37,418 nt of DNA, taken from positions 1 through 37,418 of the IMG/VR virus record IMGVR_UViG_3300032092_000106, one strand, 5' to 3'. Positions 29,918 to 37,415 of this stretch are shown here, one piece after another. A program made the position numbers and the translations under genes. The notes beneath the pieces are model-generated. The model had not been told where the DNA came from. It did no database searches and saw only the letters and a program-made list of their open reading frames with translations. The stretch is from a virus. Position 1 is the stretch's first letter; the number at the start of each line of letters is the position of its first letter.

Positions 29918-30865
29918 ATGCAACTGAATACAAACGAAACAACCTTCCAAAAATGCAGTTCGATTGAAATTCCTCAATCTTTCTATGACCGTATGCAAAC
30001 AGGTGTTCCCGAAATCGATCACATGTTTGGAACAGAATACTTATCTGGGTTTATGCGTGGTAGTGCTATTACCATCACTGCTACGCCCGGTGCTGGTAAG
30101 TCCACCCTAACATGCACTATCGCACAGATGCTTACTTCTAAGGGACTTAAAGCCGCCATCGCTTCTGGTGAGGAATCTCATTTACAGATTGCTTATACTT
30201 GCAAACGTTTGGGTGTGGAAGATGTGGATGTAGCTCACATCAAAGATGTTGAGGTGATTGCCGATGCTATGAAACATTATAATTTCATGGTCATCGATTC
30301 ATTTCAAGCACTTCGATCCAAAAACAATATGAAAAAGCGTGAGTTCTCACAATACGCTCAAGACCTATTGCTTTCAACTGCTAAAGAAACTGGTTGTGTG
30401 TTGGTGTTTATTCTTCATATTACTACTCAAGGTCTTCCCAAAGGTGGCACTGATATTATTCATGCTGTTGATGTGAACGTTAAAATGAGTGTTGATAAAG
30501 ATGAACCTAGCAGACGTATCATCGATGTATACAAAAATCGCTTCGGTGAGACCAAGCAACATATCGCTATCATGGGTGCGCGTGGTTTTGATTTCCAAGG
30601 TGTTTATGTTCCACCAACAGAAGAATCATCTGGTTCTAGTCGTCCTAACGTAAACAAAGATCGTAAAGATGATATCTTGAATTTGAATGGTGATATTACT
30701 CTCGATGATGTTTGTGAGAAATTTGGTGTCTCTGGTCAAATTGCTGGAATTCTTCTACGAGAATTGGTCGGTGAAAACAAGTTGGAAAAGATTGGTCGTG
30801 GTGCAAATGCAGTATGGAAAGTTATGAAGTCTCTATCATCAAATAAAGAAGAACAATATGTTTGA
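29918..30865 (+). CDS. RecA-fold ATPase (RadA/KaiC/DnaB-like)
   Basis: A 315-residue protein. The Walker A motif is TPGAGKST at residues 56-63 and Walker B FMVIDS at 123-128 (Asp127). FILHITTQG follows in the sensor position and VDVNVKMSVD in the strand after it, as in RadA/Sms and DnaB-type domains. MQTGVPEIDHMFG at 26-38 is the usual lead-in. The C-terminal 60 residues look like a winged helix (LDDVCEKFGVSGQIAGILLRELVGENKLEKIG). It likely works on single-stranded DNA in replication or recombination. The start is fixed by promoter 11. Confidence 0.82.
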   Translation: MQLNTNETTFQKCSSIEIPQSFYDRMQTGVPEIDHMFGTEYLSGFMRGSAITITATPGAGKSTLTCTIAQMLTSKGLKAAIASGEESHLQIAYTCKRLGVEDVDVAHIKDVEVIADAMKHYNFMVIDSFQALRSKNNMKKREFSQYAQDLLLSTAKETGCVLVFILHITTQGLPKGGTDIIHAVDVNVKMSVDKDEPSRRIIDVYKNRFGETKQHIAIMGARGFDFQGVYVPPTEESSGSSRPNVNKDRKDDILNLNGDITLDDVCEKFGVSGQIAGILLRELVGENKLEKIGRGANAVWKVMKSLSSNKEEQYV

Positions 30866-31082
30866 ATCAATTATAGTAATCAATGGAACATTAATCTTGA
30901 ACTGGATCATATCGATTATAATGACTGCTCTTGTGGGATCATGTATGTATGTATCAATGCTTGATGCTTTTCACGAGCAACCTAGTATCAAACATGGTCG
31001 CTTTTGGTTGTGCCAAGGTATCGCTGCATCTGTAATAATCTGCATTTATCTCACGAATATTGGAGTTATTGTATGGCATTGA
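30858..31082 (+). CDS. Small membrane protein, two transmembrane helices
   Basis: A 74-residue protein with hydrophobic segments at about 5-33 (IIVINGTLILNWIISIIMTALVG) and 52-72 (GIAASVIICIYLTNIGVIVW), and a polar loop between with EQPSIKHGR. It overlaps the ATPase gene by 8 bases. Unknown function. Confidence 0.65.
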   Translation: MFESIIVINGTLILNWIISIIMTALVGSCMYVSMLDAFHEQPSIKHGRFWLCQGIAASVIICIYLTNIGVIVWH

Positions 31083-31486
31083 AAACTATGGCAAAAAAGA
31101 ATCGTCAAAAATGGCTCACTGATCAAATCTCTGGTGACTGGATAGACAAAGACTATATCATCGAGACTGTCTTGGTGCAGTGCTTGTTTGATTATGTCGA
31201 GAAAGAAAAGAAAGGAGTGCTGCCTGACCGTGGCTATTATGATGAAGACTTAGCAGCAGGACATGTTAGTGAAGGCTATGCAGAACAAAGCTATGCTTGG
31301 AATGATGAGGTTCGCAAAGTGTATGCATATTTCAAAACAGAACGTGTAGAACTTGAGAAAGAAATTGATGAGGCATTTGACACAAACGAAATACAACGTG
31401 CGATCAAAGCAGAGAACGATCTTTATGAACGTGACACTGAGATGTTAAACGTGATTGTCAAATATCGCGGCTATATGTGGACATAA
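31073..31486 (+). CDS. Conserved phage hypothetical protein
   Basis: A 137-residue charged helical protein. DWIDKDYIIETVLVQCLFDYVEKEK, followed by YAEQSYAWNDEVRKVYAYFKTER, is a layout I associate with phage hypotheticals of unknown function. ATG 31073 overlaps the membrane gene's stop; ATG 31088 (MAKKNRQKW) is an equally plausible start. Confidence 0.6.
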   Translation: MALKTMAKKNRQKWLTDQISGDWIDKDYIIETVLVQCLFDYVEKEKKGVLPDRGYYDEDLAAGHVSEGYAEQSYAWNDEVRKVYAYFKTERVELEKEIDEAFDTNEIQRAIKAENDLYERDTEMLNVIVKYRGYMWT

Positions 31487-31499
31487 AGAATTAAATAAA

Positions 31500-31697
31500 A
31501 TGAAAATAATGAATACTGACAAAAATAAATTTAAAATATATGGAAAATTTAAAATGTTGGAATGCATTGTTGACATTAGTGAAAAAGGCACTAAAATAAT
31601 TTCAACCTGTCAGGATAAAGCACAAAAATGTGCCAAGTATCTTTATGGTGAGGGATTTGTTGATGATGACGAAAACATTGAATTAGAACTCAGATAA
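31500..31697 (+). CDS. Small hypothetical protein
   Basis: A 65-residue protein, Lys-rich in the first half and acidic at the end (GFVDDDENIELELR), with a possible small alpha/beta fold. ATG 31500 follows the previous stop by 13 bases with no promoter of its own. A second in-frame ATG at 31509 could be used instead. Confidence 0.55.
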   Translation: MKIMNTDKNKFKIYGKFKMLECIVDISEKGTKIISTCQDKAQKCAKYLYGEGFVDDDENIELELR

Positions 31698-31715
31698 TTA
31701 AAACTAGAATATAAT
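31698..31715 (+). promoter_or_regulatory. Leaderless-type promoter 12 (ATA at +1)
   Basis: TTAAAACTAGAATATAAT, ACGCAT, then ATA at 31722 in place of ATG. The ATA is in frame with the gene that starts at ATG 31752. Confidence 0.75.
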
Positions 31716-31751
31716 ACGCATATAGCAAACAAAAACACACAAAAAAATACA

Positions 31752-31949
31752 ATGAATAAAAATAGCAAAGCAGCAAGAAAACGTGGTATGTCCAACATGG
31801 AAACTACTACAATTGGATCGGGAACTGGTCGCCAGATCGTGGCTAGGAATGCAGAACCAATCTTCAAAGGTTCTACGTGCGATACCGCATGGAACAACCC
31901 GAATTCCCGCCACCGCAATCCGAAACGATATAATAAGAATAATGGATAA
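31752..31949 (+). CDS. Small basic hypothetical protein
   Basis: A 65-residue protein, Lys/Arg/Asn/Ser-rich and probably disordered (KNSKAARKRGMSN; NSRHRNPKRYNKNNG). The first ATG is 30 bases after the promoter's +1. An in-frame ATA at +1 would add ten residues if used as a start. It overlaps the next gene by 8 bases. Confidence 0.5.
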   Translation: MNKNSKAARKRGMSNMETTTIGSGTGRQIVARNAEPIFKGSTCDTAWNNPNSRHRNPKRYNKNNG

Positions 31950-32388
31950 CAAAATATCCTCATCGGAAGATATTGATTTTGCAACATTCCTTGAAATGGA
32001 AAGTATGCAAAATCAAATCGAAGATTTGACAATTGATCTTAATAGAGTCAAATACGAGCTTACCAAGGCGCAGAATATCCTGAAGCAGTGCCTGTCGATC
32101 ATGCCAGTCGGGTATGTCCCAACGCACACGGTGGAGAACCTACCTGAGATGATTGGCGACTTGGCGAAAGCACTCGCTGAAGAAACAACGGAGTGTGAGC
32201 AACTCGAACGCGAGCTTGCCGAGGTGAGAAAACAACGCGACATATTAGAAAGAGCATTGATGATAATCGAAAGTCTTTACGTTGATGGTAAAGATACTCA
32301 CGAAGACTGGGAGACAATAGGGCAAATTGCAAAACAAGCATTATTGCGAATTACACCTACAGAAAAAAATGAGCAGACCAACTATTGA
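31942..32388 (+). CDS. Coiled-coil hypothetical protein
   Basis: A 148-residue protein. Long heptad segments lie at about residues 18-45 (MQNQIEDLTIDLNRVKYELTKAQ) and 78-105 (EETTECEQLERELAEVRKQRDILERAL), around a centre with MPVGYVPTHTVENLPEMI. The second half (ERELAEVRKQRDIL; IGQIAKQALL) resembles the layout of the 14667 product, so the two may be paralogues. The central part is less AT-rich than its neighbours (about 32060-32240), a hint of separate origin. Confidence 0.6.
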   Translation: MDNKISSSEDIDFATFLEMESMQNQIEDLTIDLNRVKYELTKAQNILKQCLSIMPVGYVPTHTVENLPEMIGDLAKALAEETTECEQLERELAEVRKQRDILERALMIIESLYVDGKDTHEDWETIGQIAKQALLRITPTEKNEQTNY

Positions 32389-32626
32389 AAAAATATCCTC
32401 CAAATTTCCAATTGGAGCGAAAGTCATGTATAGAAATCGTGGACGCAAAGGCGATGGAAACATTGCGACAGTGAAAGATTTCTTAGTGGGATTTTCGAGT
32501 CCAGAAAAGATTGGAGTAATTCAACTTGAATTTGAATCTGGAGGCAACCACTATGTAAGCCCAAATCAATTAACAAAGTATTATTCTTTGATTGATCATC
32601 ATGCCGCAAATAACCTAACACACTGA
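32369..32626 (+). CDS. Small hypothetical protein
   Basis: An 85-residue protein. FPIGAKVMYRNRGRKGDGNIATVKDFLVG suggests a small beta-barrel (SH3/KOW-like) fold that might contact nucleic acid; this is a guess from pattern. It overlaps the coiled-coil gene by 20 bases. Confidence 0.55.
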   Translation: MSRPTIEKISSKFPIGAKVMYRNRGRKGDGNIATVKDFLVGFSSPEKIGVIQLEFESGGNHYVSPNQLTKYYSLIDHHAANNLTH

Positions 32627-32648
32627 TAAATTAATTTAAACTTTGGAT

Positions 32649-33014
32649 ATGAAAAAAAATCAACTAATAGAACAACTTCAAAAAATCAAAGGCAATCCAG
32701 ATATCAAAATGTGGAACGGTCTTGTAGAAGACTGGATGAACATTGAAATTGTAGAATGTGAATTGGTTAAACGATGTGCAGAAAATGTTCGTTGGGGTAT
32801 CGAAACAGAATGGAAGCAGAAAAATCGGTCTAAGGAAATCCCCGCTGATGTTCAAAAATATCTTGACCAGATCATCAAAGAGCAAATCAGAGAAGAAGAA
32901 TGGGAGTTTCCAAATAAATACTTGGACGAAGAGGGAGAAAAAAGATGGTATGGCAAAAACAGAAAAAAAGTCGTAATGATTGATGCCAAACGAAAAAAAC
33001 AAAACGTATGCTGA
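32649..33014 (+). CDS. Conserved phage hypothetical protein
   Basis: A 121-residue charged protein. MKKNQLIEQLQKIKGNPDIKMWNGLVEDWMNI is a start shared by a family of phage proteins of unknown function. The rest is Lys/Glu-rich helix. Upstream, TAAACT, TTGGAT, ATG keeps the 6-base spacing but the AAAACTAG box is missing, so this may be a decayed copy of the conserved promoter. Confidence 0.6.
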   Translation: MKKNQLIEQLQKIKGNPDIKMWNGLVEDWMNIEIVECELVKRCAENVRWGIETEWKQKNRSKEIPADVQKYLDQIIKEQIREEEWEFPNKYLDEEGEKRWYGKNRKKVVMIDAKRKKQNVC

Positions 33015-33048
33015 CCGACTTGGAGAAATCAAATACTAAAACAACCGA

Positions 33049-33066
33049 TTAAAACTAGAATATACT
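33049..33066 (+). promoter_or_regulatory. Leaderless-type promoter 13
   Basis: TTAAAACTAGAATATACT, GATCAC, ATG 33073. Confidence 0.8.
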
Positions 33067-33072
33067 GATCAC

Positions 33073-33567
33073 ATGACAAACACAAACACAAACATCCAAT
33101 CATTGACTGCAAGCGAAATCCTTTCCAACTTTTTCAAAGGTAAAGGACAATTCATGCGAGTAGCATGGAAAAGCAATGAGAAACCAGCAGCATCTTACAA
33201 AGATGTTGTATTGGAAAAGCGCACCACGACAATTGTTCGTTCTGGTGTTGAGTTTAAGAATCTTTCTAGCGTCAAAGCAGGGATCGAATCTGGTGAACGT
33301 GGTGAAGTTCAAGAACTTCCATGGGGTGAGTGGGTTCAATACCCTCACCTCATCAAGCATAAAGATTCCTACTACTGCCGTGTTTATCCTACGGATTCGA
33401 TTCCAGTGGTAAAATATCTTGCCAGCGGCGAAGAAGTCGATAAGGAGAAATATGCATCATATCTCACTCCATCATCGGCTCAGAAATTGCTGGGTGAGAA
33501 AGAAAAGCCAGAATGCTTCACCATCAAGATGGAGAACATTATTTCCACGGAAGAGGTGATCAATTGA
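33073..33567 (+). CDS. Hypothetical protein
   Basis: A 164-residue protein. An N-terminal Thr/Asn-rich stretch is followed by a domain with KGQFMRVAWKSNEKP and ERGEVQELPWGEWVQYPHLIKHKDSYYCRVYP; the latter half looks like a small beta domain. No family assigned. It is the gene immediately upstream of the tRNA, and the two may share a transcript. Confidence 0.65.
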   Translation: MTNTNTNIQSLTASEILSNFFKGKGQFMRVAWKSNEKPAASYKDVVLEKRTTTIVRSGVEFKNLSSVKAGIESGERGEVQELPWGEWVQYPHLIKHKDSYYCRVYPTDSIPVVKYLASGEEVDKEKYASYLTPSSAQKLLGEKEKPECFTIKMENIISTEEVIN

Positions 33568-33583
33568 TCATCTCTTGTAGATG

Positions 33584-33682
33584 GATGATGTGGTGTAGTG
33601 GTAGCACGACAAATCCGAACTGTTCAAAGCAGATTAGGTATCCAAAATGGTTGCGTGGGTTCGATTCCCACCATCATCCCCA
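33584..33682 (+). tRNA. Atypical tRNA (isotype uncertain), CCA encoded
   Basis: The acceptor stem GATGATG (33584-33590) pairs with CATCATC (33672-33678), the D arm is GTGT/GCAC (33593-33607) and the T arm is GTGGG-TTCGATT-CCCAC (33655-33671). C, then CCA (33680-33682), follows. Between D and T arms there are 47 bases where about 23 are usual. Two readings of the anticodon arm are possible: loop ATCCGAA (CCG, Arg) with a 30-base variable arm, or loop TTCAAAG (CAA, Leu) in a stem with a mismatch and ten extra bases before it. Neither is clean. It may be a class II tRNA with a long arm, a tRNA with an insertion, or a decayed one. Promoter 14 starts on the next base. Confidence 0.65.
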
Positions 33683-33700
33683 TTAAAACTAGAATATAAT
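33683..33700 (+). promoter_or_regulatory. Leaderless-type promoter 14
   Basis: TTAAAACTAGAATATAAT, AAAAGC, ATG 33707. It directly abuts the tRNA 3' CCA. Confidence 0.85.
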
Positions 33701-33706
33701 AAAAGC

Positions 33707-34228
33707 ATGAAAACATTCAATAATCTGAAAGAACTGTGTGTCGATGGTGGTTATGATAACTTTTATCAATTCGGACGTTCTCTTTATAAATTCAGTTACG
33801 GTCTTTGGACTAGATTGATTCTCGATGATGGTTCGGAAGTTTACTACGAAGACAAGTCTGGAAGCACCATTCCCGACAATGCGGTTGCATTGGAGATTGG
33901 TGGTATCGTAGAGGGCAGTGAAGTTGAAATCGATGCTGTTCGTCTGACATTCCCATTCACGGACAAAAAATTGTGGGAGACTGTTGAATTGATTAATGAG
34001 GAAGTAAATTTCTACTGGAAACGAGACAACGAGGACGACTACCAAGTGGAACACGATGGAAAATTCTATTACATTTGTGGTGAAGAATTTCCAGAAGATA
34101 TGAGTGAAAACGTCAAAACATTTTTCGATGAATCATACGATGAAATTTGTGAACTGGATGATGGTGAGAGTCTTGAGAAGGATGGTTTCAAAGTTACCAA
34201 GATCGATAAATCGGATTTCATCTTTTAA
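33707..34228 (+). CDS. Hypothetical acidic protein
   Basis: A 173-residue protein, strongly acidic, especially the C-terminal third (EEFPEDMSENVKTFFDESYDEICELDDGESLEKDGF). The N-terminal half is aromatic (DNFYQFGRSLYKFSYGLWTRL). It could be a DNA mimic or a binding partner of a basic protein; that is speculation. The start is set by promoter 14 and the stop lies inside promoter 15. Confidence 0.65.
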   Translation: MKTFNNLKELCVDGGYDNFYQFGRSLYKFSYGLWTRLILDDGSEVYYEDKSGSTIPDNAVALEIGGIVEGSEVEIDAVRLTFPFTDKKLWETVELINEEVNFYWKRDNEDDYQVEHDGKFYYICGEEFPEDMSENVKTFFDESYDEICELDDGESLEKDGFKVTKIDKSDFIF

Positions 34229-34242
34229 AACTAGAATATAAT
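34225..34242 (+). promoter_or_regulatory. Leaderless-type promoter 15
   Basis: TTAAAACTAGAATATAAT, CGAGAC, ATG 34249. Confidence 0.85.
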
Positions 34243-34248
34243 CGAGAC

Positions 34249-34701
34249 ATGCAAACGGACACTGATTATAAAAATCGTCAAAGTCAATTGGAGCAAGAGG
34301 GTTTGAATACTTTTTGCATGAAGATTCTTGATTCGGAATTGGTAATCGATACGGATTATGAACCAGAGAATGAGGGTGATCCCATCGCTTATCGCACCAA
34401 GGATCATATGTTCATGTTTGTTCCAAAAATGGATGATCCAGTTGTCAGAAAGACTTTGCATGGTGACAGAAAAATTCATAACCAGTATCGTTACTCTGTC
34501 GAAGTCGGTATGTCCATTGGTGGTGATCATTGGTCTCCTCCAGATTATGATCAAGTGGAGATTGCAAGAGGTGACTCATTGTTTGAATGCATTTCTATGG
34601 CAGCACATTATCTTCTGGATCAGAAAATCCAACACATAAATGAGGAGATTTATTGGGATATGCATTACAAACTTGAGGATGAATTTCCTGTCGAATTTTA
34701 A
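34249..34701 (+). CDS. Hypothetical acidic protein
   Basis: A 150-residue protein, acidic, with a central strand-rich part (MFMFVPKMDDPVVRKTLHGDRKIHNQYRYSVEVG) and a helical C terminus. No domain recognised. A single gene between promoters 15 and 16, sharing its stop with promoter 16. Confidence 0.65.
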   Translation: MQTDTDYKNRQSQLEQEGLNTFCMKILDSELVIDTDYEPENEGDPIAYRTKDHMFMFVPKMDDPVVRKTLHGDRKIHNQYRYSVEVGMSIGGDHWSPPDYDQVEIARGDSLFECISMAAHYLLDQKIQHINEEIYWDMHYKLEDEFPVEF

Positions 34702-34715
34702 AACTAGAATACACT
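34698..34715 (+). promoter_or_regulatory. Leaderless-type promoter 16
   Basis: TTAAAACTAGAATACACT, ATTACC, ATG 34722. Confidence 0.8.
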
Positions 34716-34721
34716 ATTACC

Positions 34722-35480
34722 ATGACAACGTTTGAAACAATCGCTAAAGCATTCCGTCACAATTCAGGTAAAAACCCTTTTGACTCTGGTGACTACTACG
34801 GTAGACACTATGACAAGCCACCCATCGAAGAGAAAACACCGATGGTTACTATCGATATCTATCGTAATGATGATATCAATGCTACTATCGAGACTGCGGT
34901 GTTTCTCGCAGAGACTTGTGAAGTCGATGAAGATATTCAAAAACAATTTGAAGAGTGGGCAGAAATGGATGAGAATTCCGATCTGTCATGGTTTGAAGCA
35001 GGTGAGAAATTCGCTACAGAAGTTCTTGGATTGACTCAGAAAGCAAGAGACAACACTTGCAATGGTGAGAGTGATCTGTCACAAAATTATGTGTGGGAGG
35101 TCTATTCTGAAAATGACAACGGTGATTGGATTTACGATGACGATGCACTGATGGTTGTTTATGCACACACTGGTTGCGATCTTCGTTCTGGTTACTCATA
35201 CCCGATCTTCCTTCGTCATCAAGGTGACTATTCTATTCCTGTCGATATTGTCGCAGAGTGGTATATCTCAGAGGGTCGCTTGAATGGTGAAGTCTTGAGC
35301 AATAATGATCTTTGTGATCTGTATGAGCAATACCAATGTGGTTACTCGTCCAATCCATCTTATGAGTTGTCAAAAGATTTGGAGCGTGTTTTTCACTTCA
35401 CCAAGAAAGTGGACTCAGTGGTGGTTAAATTGAAAAGTGGTGAGATTGTAAAAATCCATGCCAGTGCGAGAGTATATTGA
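34722..35480 (+). CDS. Conserved phage hypothetical protein
   Basis: A 252-residue acidic protein. The middle (DNTCNGESDLSQNYVWEVYSE, then DDALMVVYAHTGCDLRSGYSYPIFLRHQGD) is a block that recurs in large-phage hypotheticals. Conserved Asn/Gln/Asp/His residues there could form an active site, but no known enzyme family matches. The first 60 residues are polar and probably variable. Singly transcribed from promoter 16. Confidence 0.65.
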   Translation: MTTFETIAKAFRHNSGKNPFDSGDYYGRHYDKPPIEEKTPMVTIDIYRNDDINATIETAVFLAETCEVDEDIQKQFEEWAEMDENSDLSWFEAGEKFATEVLGLTQKARDNTCNGESDLSQNYVWEVYSENDNGDWIYDDDALMVVYAHTGCDLRSGYSYPIFLRHQGDYSIPVDIVAEWYISEGRLNGEVLSNNDLCDLYEQYQCGYSSNPSYELSKDLERVFHFTKKVDSVVVKLKSGEIVKIHASARVY

Positions 35481-35516
35481 AAGTAATATTCGTAGGCAAT
35501 TCTATAATCAATATGT

Positions 35517-35534
35517 TTAAAATTAGATTACACT
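35517..35534 (+). promoter_or_regulatory. Leaderless-type promoter 17 (variant)
   Basis: TTAAAATTAGATTACACT, ATTAAC, ATG 35541. It has AAAATTAG in place of AAAACTAG, the only change in that box among the complete copies. Confidence 0.75.
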
Positions 35535-35540
35535 ATTAAC

Positions 35541-35732
35541 ATGACTTACGATATTGAAGATGTTCGCGAATATGTTGAAGGATTTTTATGGACTAAAGCA
35601 TATAAAAAAGAATTGACTATGAATGAAATTCTCGCCATGTTAAACAATGCACTAGCAAGTATCGAAGATGGTGATGATGGACTTGATGCTTATATTGAGA
35701 GACAAAAATACTATGAAAACATTAAAGGATAA
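35541..35732 (+). CDS. Small hypothetical protein
   Basis: A 63-residue acidic helical protein (YDIEDVREYVEGFLWTKAYKKELTMNEILAMLNNAL). Start at the promoter's +1. It overlaps the next small gene by 20 bases. Confidence 0.6.
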   Translation: MTYDIEDVREYVEGFLWTKAYKKELTMNEILAMLNNALASIEDGDDGLDAYIERQKYYENIKG

Positions 35733-35781
35733 AGATTTGGAAATTGATGATCTAACAGATTTGGATTGGACACTAGAATGA
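35713..35781 (+). CDS. Possible 22-residue peptide
   Basis: ATG 35713 opens MKTLKDKDLEIDDLTDLDWT..., ending at a TGA that overlaps the next gene's ATG (ATGA). The tight overlaps on both sides suggest a translated linker gene that couples its neighbours, but its length makes this uncertain. Confidence 0.4.
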   Translation: MKTLKDKDLEIDDLTDLDWTLE

Positions 35782-35993
35782 AAAAGTTAGAAATACCTAG
35801 CGATATATTGGATTTGATTGGCACTACTATAAAGATTAGTGGTAACAAACATTTCACTCAAAACGGTGAGAAATACTATGTATTGAAACATGGTAATGGT
35901 CACATATATGAGATGGATGGTGATGAACGACCAGAGGGAATCAGAGTTTGGCGCGATGGTCAATATATCGGTGATATTAAAACTAGAATATAA
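35778..35993 (+). CDS. Small hypothetical protein ending inside a promoter
   Basis: A 71-residue protein, mixed alpha/beta (DLIGTTIKISGNKHFTQNGEKYYVLKHGNG; EGIRVWRDGQYIG). The last residues IKTRI and the stop are encoded by promoter 18, so the promoter sequence is also protein-coding here. No family recognised. Confidence 0.6.
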   Translation: MKKLEIPSDILDLIGTTIKISGNKHFTQNGEKYYVLKHGNGHIYEMDGDERPEGIRVWRDGQYIGDIKTRI

Positions 35994-35994
35994 T
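35977..35994 (+). promoter_or_regulatory. Leaderless-type promoter 18
   Basis: TTAAAACTAGAATATAAT, ACACAT, ATG 36001. Read in the upstream gene's frame it encodes IKTRI and a stop. Confidence 0.85.
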
Positions 35995-36000
35995 ACACAT

Positions 36001-36198
36001 ATGCAACTAAAAGACATACATCTCGGAATGGTGGTTCGCGTGAATTTACCAGATGATAATAGAATTGGTTACGTTAGAGATGTAGAAGAGACACCCAGTG
36101 GATTGCCAATCTTTGCAATTCGCTTCTCTGATGGTTTCGAGAGATTATTATTTCCAGAAGAATTTGATAAAGCAGATGAAGATCATACCTCCCGATAA
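36001..36198 (+). CDS. Small hypothetical protein
   Basis: A 65-residue protein. LGMVVRVNLPDDNRIGYVRDVEET, then FAIRFSDGFERLLFPEEF, is a likely small beta-barrel of the type seen in phage proteins of unknown function. It overlaps the next gene by 23 bases. Confidence 0.6.
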   Translation: MQLKDIHLGMVVRVNLPDDNRIGYVRDVEETPSGLPIFAIRFSDGFERLLFPEEFDKADEDHTSR

Positions 36199-36385
36199 AC
36201 TCATGGATTTTATCCATGCAGCAGAACAATTTAAAATGAAACATCATACCATACGCGAAGGACAAGCGTATATGAATGTTCTGTTTGAAATGTATCCAGA
36301 AATCTATAGAAGAATTACTGGAACAGAATATGATTGCTTCTACGATGATTCGCGTATCTCCCATTTCTTTTCGGAGATCTCTTAA
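36176..36385 (+). CDS. Conserved small phage protein
   Basis: A 69-residue protein. The C-terminal part, REGQAYMNVLFEMYPEIYRRITGTEYDCFYDDSRI, matches a pattern repeated in phage hypotheticals (GQa.mN.l.e..Pe.y..itgt..DcFYdd.RI). Function unknown. ATG 36176 is preferred over longer in-frame starts that would run over the previous gene. Confidence 0.65.
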   Translation: MKIIPPDKLMDFIHAAEQFKMKHHTIREGQAYMNVLFEMYPEIYRRITGTEYDCFYDDSRISHFFSEIS

Positions 36386-36403
36386 TTAAAACTAGAATAC
36401 AAT
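36386..36403 (+). promoter_or_regulatory. Leaderless-type promoter 19
   Basis: TTAAAACTAGAATACAAT, GTGGAC, ATG 36410. Confidence 0.8.
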
Positions 36404-36409
36404 GTGGAC

Positions 36410-36601
36410 ATGAAGATTGTTCAACTTACTATGGAACACGTTCAAATAGGAACGAATGTATCTGAACTTCCAGTATATTTCACAGGAACGAAGAAGCAAT
36501 GTATCGGAATGATGCATCGTTTTGTATTCGTAAAGGATGAAAGTCTTTTCGGTGGTTACTGGAGAAATGAGAGTGGTGATTGCTATTACCTTATTCCATG
36601 A
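36410..36601 (+). CDS. Small hypothetical protein
   Basis: A 63-residue protein with a probable beta-rich fold (VYFTGTKKQCIGMMHRFVFVKDESLFGGYWRNE). No family recognised. It is a single gene between promoters 19 and 20. An in-frame GTG at 36404 is inside the spacer and is rejected. Confidence 0.6.
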   Translation: MKIVQLTMEHVQIGTNVSELPVYFTGTKKQCIGMMHRFVFVKDESLFGGYWRNESGDCYYLIP

Positions 36602-36608
36602 TCAACAA

Positions 36609-36626
36609 TTAAAACTAGAATATAAT
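36609..36626 (+). promoter_or_regulatory. Leaderless-type promoter 20
   Basis: TTAAAACTAGAATATAAT, AGACAC, ATG 36633. Confidence 0.85.
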
Positions 36627-36632
36627 AGACAC

Positions 36633-37415
36633 ATGAACGACAACAAAATTCGTGAAAAGCTCGCTAAAATGCTCGCACTTGCCAGTGATGGTAACGCCAC
36701 ACAGGGAGAGATTGAAAATGCTCTTGCTATGGCAACACAGATGATGGTTAAGTATAACCTTACTCGCGATGATATTGATATGACTCAAGCCGATCCTATC
36801 AAGAATATCAAGTATTCCAAGAATCAAGCATACACACTCTCCCCCAAGTTGTATTCGTGGGAAGGTTCATTGGCAGTGTTCATCTCCAAATTCATTGGAA
36901 CTGTTGATTGCTATGTTCAGAGGGGTAAATACCCAAAACGTATCAATGGTCTTCAACAATTCGATGGTGATGGTAATCCTATTCATAGTTGCATGATTAC
37001 ATTCTATGGTGTGGAAGACGATTGTGAGATTGCCACAGCACTCTATCATGAGCTACAGAAAGCTATCCAGATGGCAGCACTTGTGCGCTATGGTGCATGG
37101 GCTAAGGGTGATGGTGGAGTTTATTGTGAAGGTTTCGTGCAGGGTTTGAGAGACTCTAACATTCGTGAGATTCAAAAATTGAAGAACTGCGATGCACAGA
37201 CAAGTTCTCTGATTCTATTGTCCGAAAAAACACAGTTGGCAATCCGTAATGAGGCTAAAAATTGGCTGAAACAAAATACAAATGTTTGTCTTCGTGCTGG
37301 TCAAAGAACTACAGGATCATCTGGTTCTCATAGTGCGAGAGCAGAGGGTCGTGCCGATGGTTCTCGATACAGTGTGGAGAAGGGACAAGCAACACGTAAG
37401 ATCGCTTACAATTAA
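36633..37415 (+). CDS. DUF2786-domain protein
   Basis: A 260-residue protein. The N terminus IREKLAKMLALASDGNATQGEIENALAMATQMMVKYNL is the DUF2786 helix pair. A DUF7168-like core follows (WEGSLAVFISKFIGTVDCY; MITFYGVEDDCEIATALYHEL). The C-terminal 40 residues are Ser/Gly/Arg-rich and probably flexible. The family is common in phages and plasmids and has no established function. Its stop TAA lies in the next promoter, cut by the window end. Confidence 0.8.
   Translation: MNDNKIREKLAKMLALASDGNATQGEIENALAMATQMMVKYNLTRDDIDMTQADPIKNIKYSKNQAYTLSPKLYSWEGSLAVFISKFIGTVDCYVQRGKYPKRINGLQQFDGDGNPIHSCMITFYGVEDDCEIATALYHELQKAIQMAALVRYGAWAKGDGGVYCEGFVQGLRDSNIREIQKLKNCDAQTSSLILLSEKTQLAIRNEAKNWLKQNTNVCLRAGQRTTGSSGSHSARAEGRADGSRYSVEKGQATRKIAYN

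Noticed and set aside
13767-36626. Reading the conserved 18-mer as a ribosome binding site or a terminator
   Set aside because: It has no purine-rich anti-16S match, forms no hairpin, and its right half is a near-perfect -10 box at a fixed distance.
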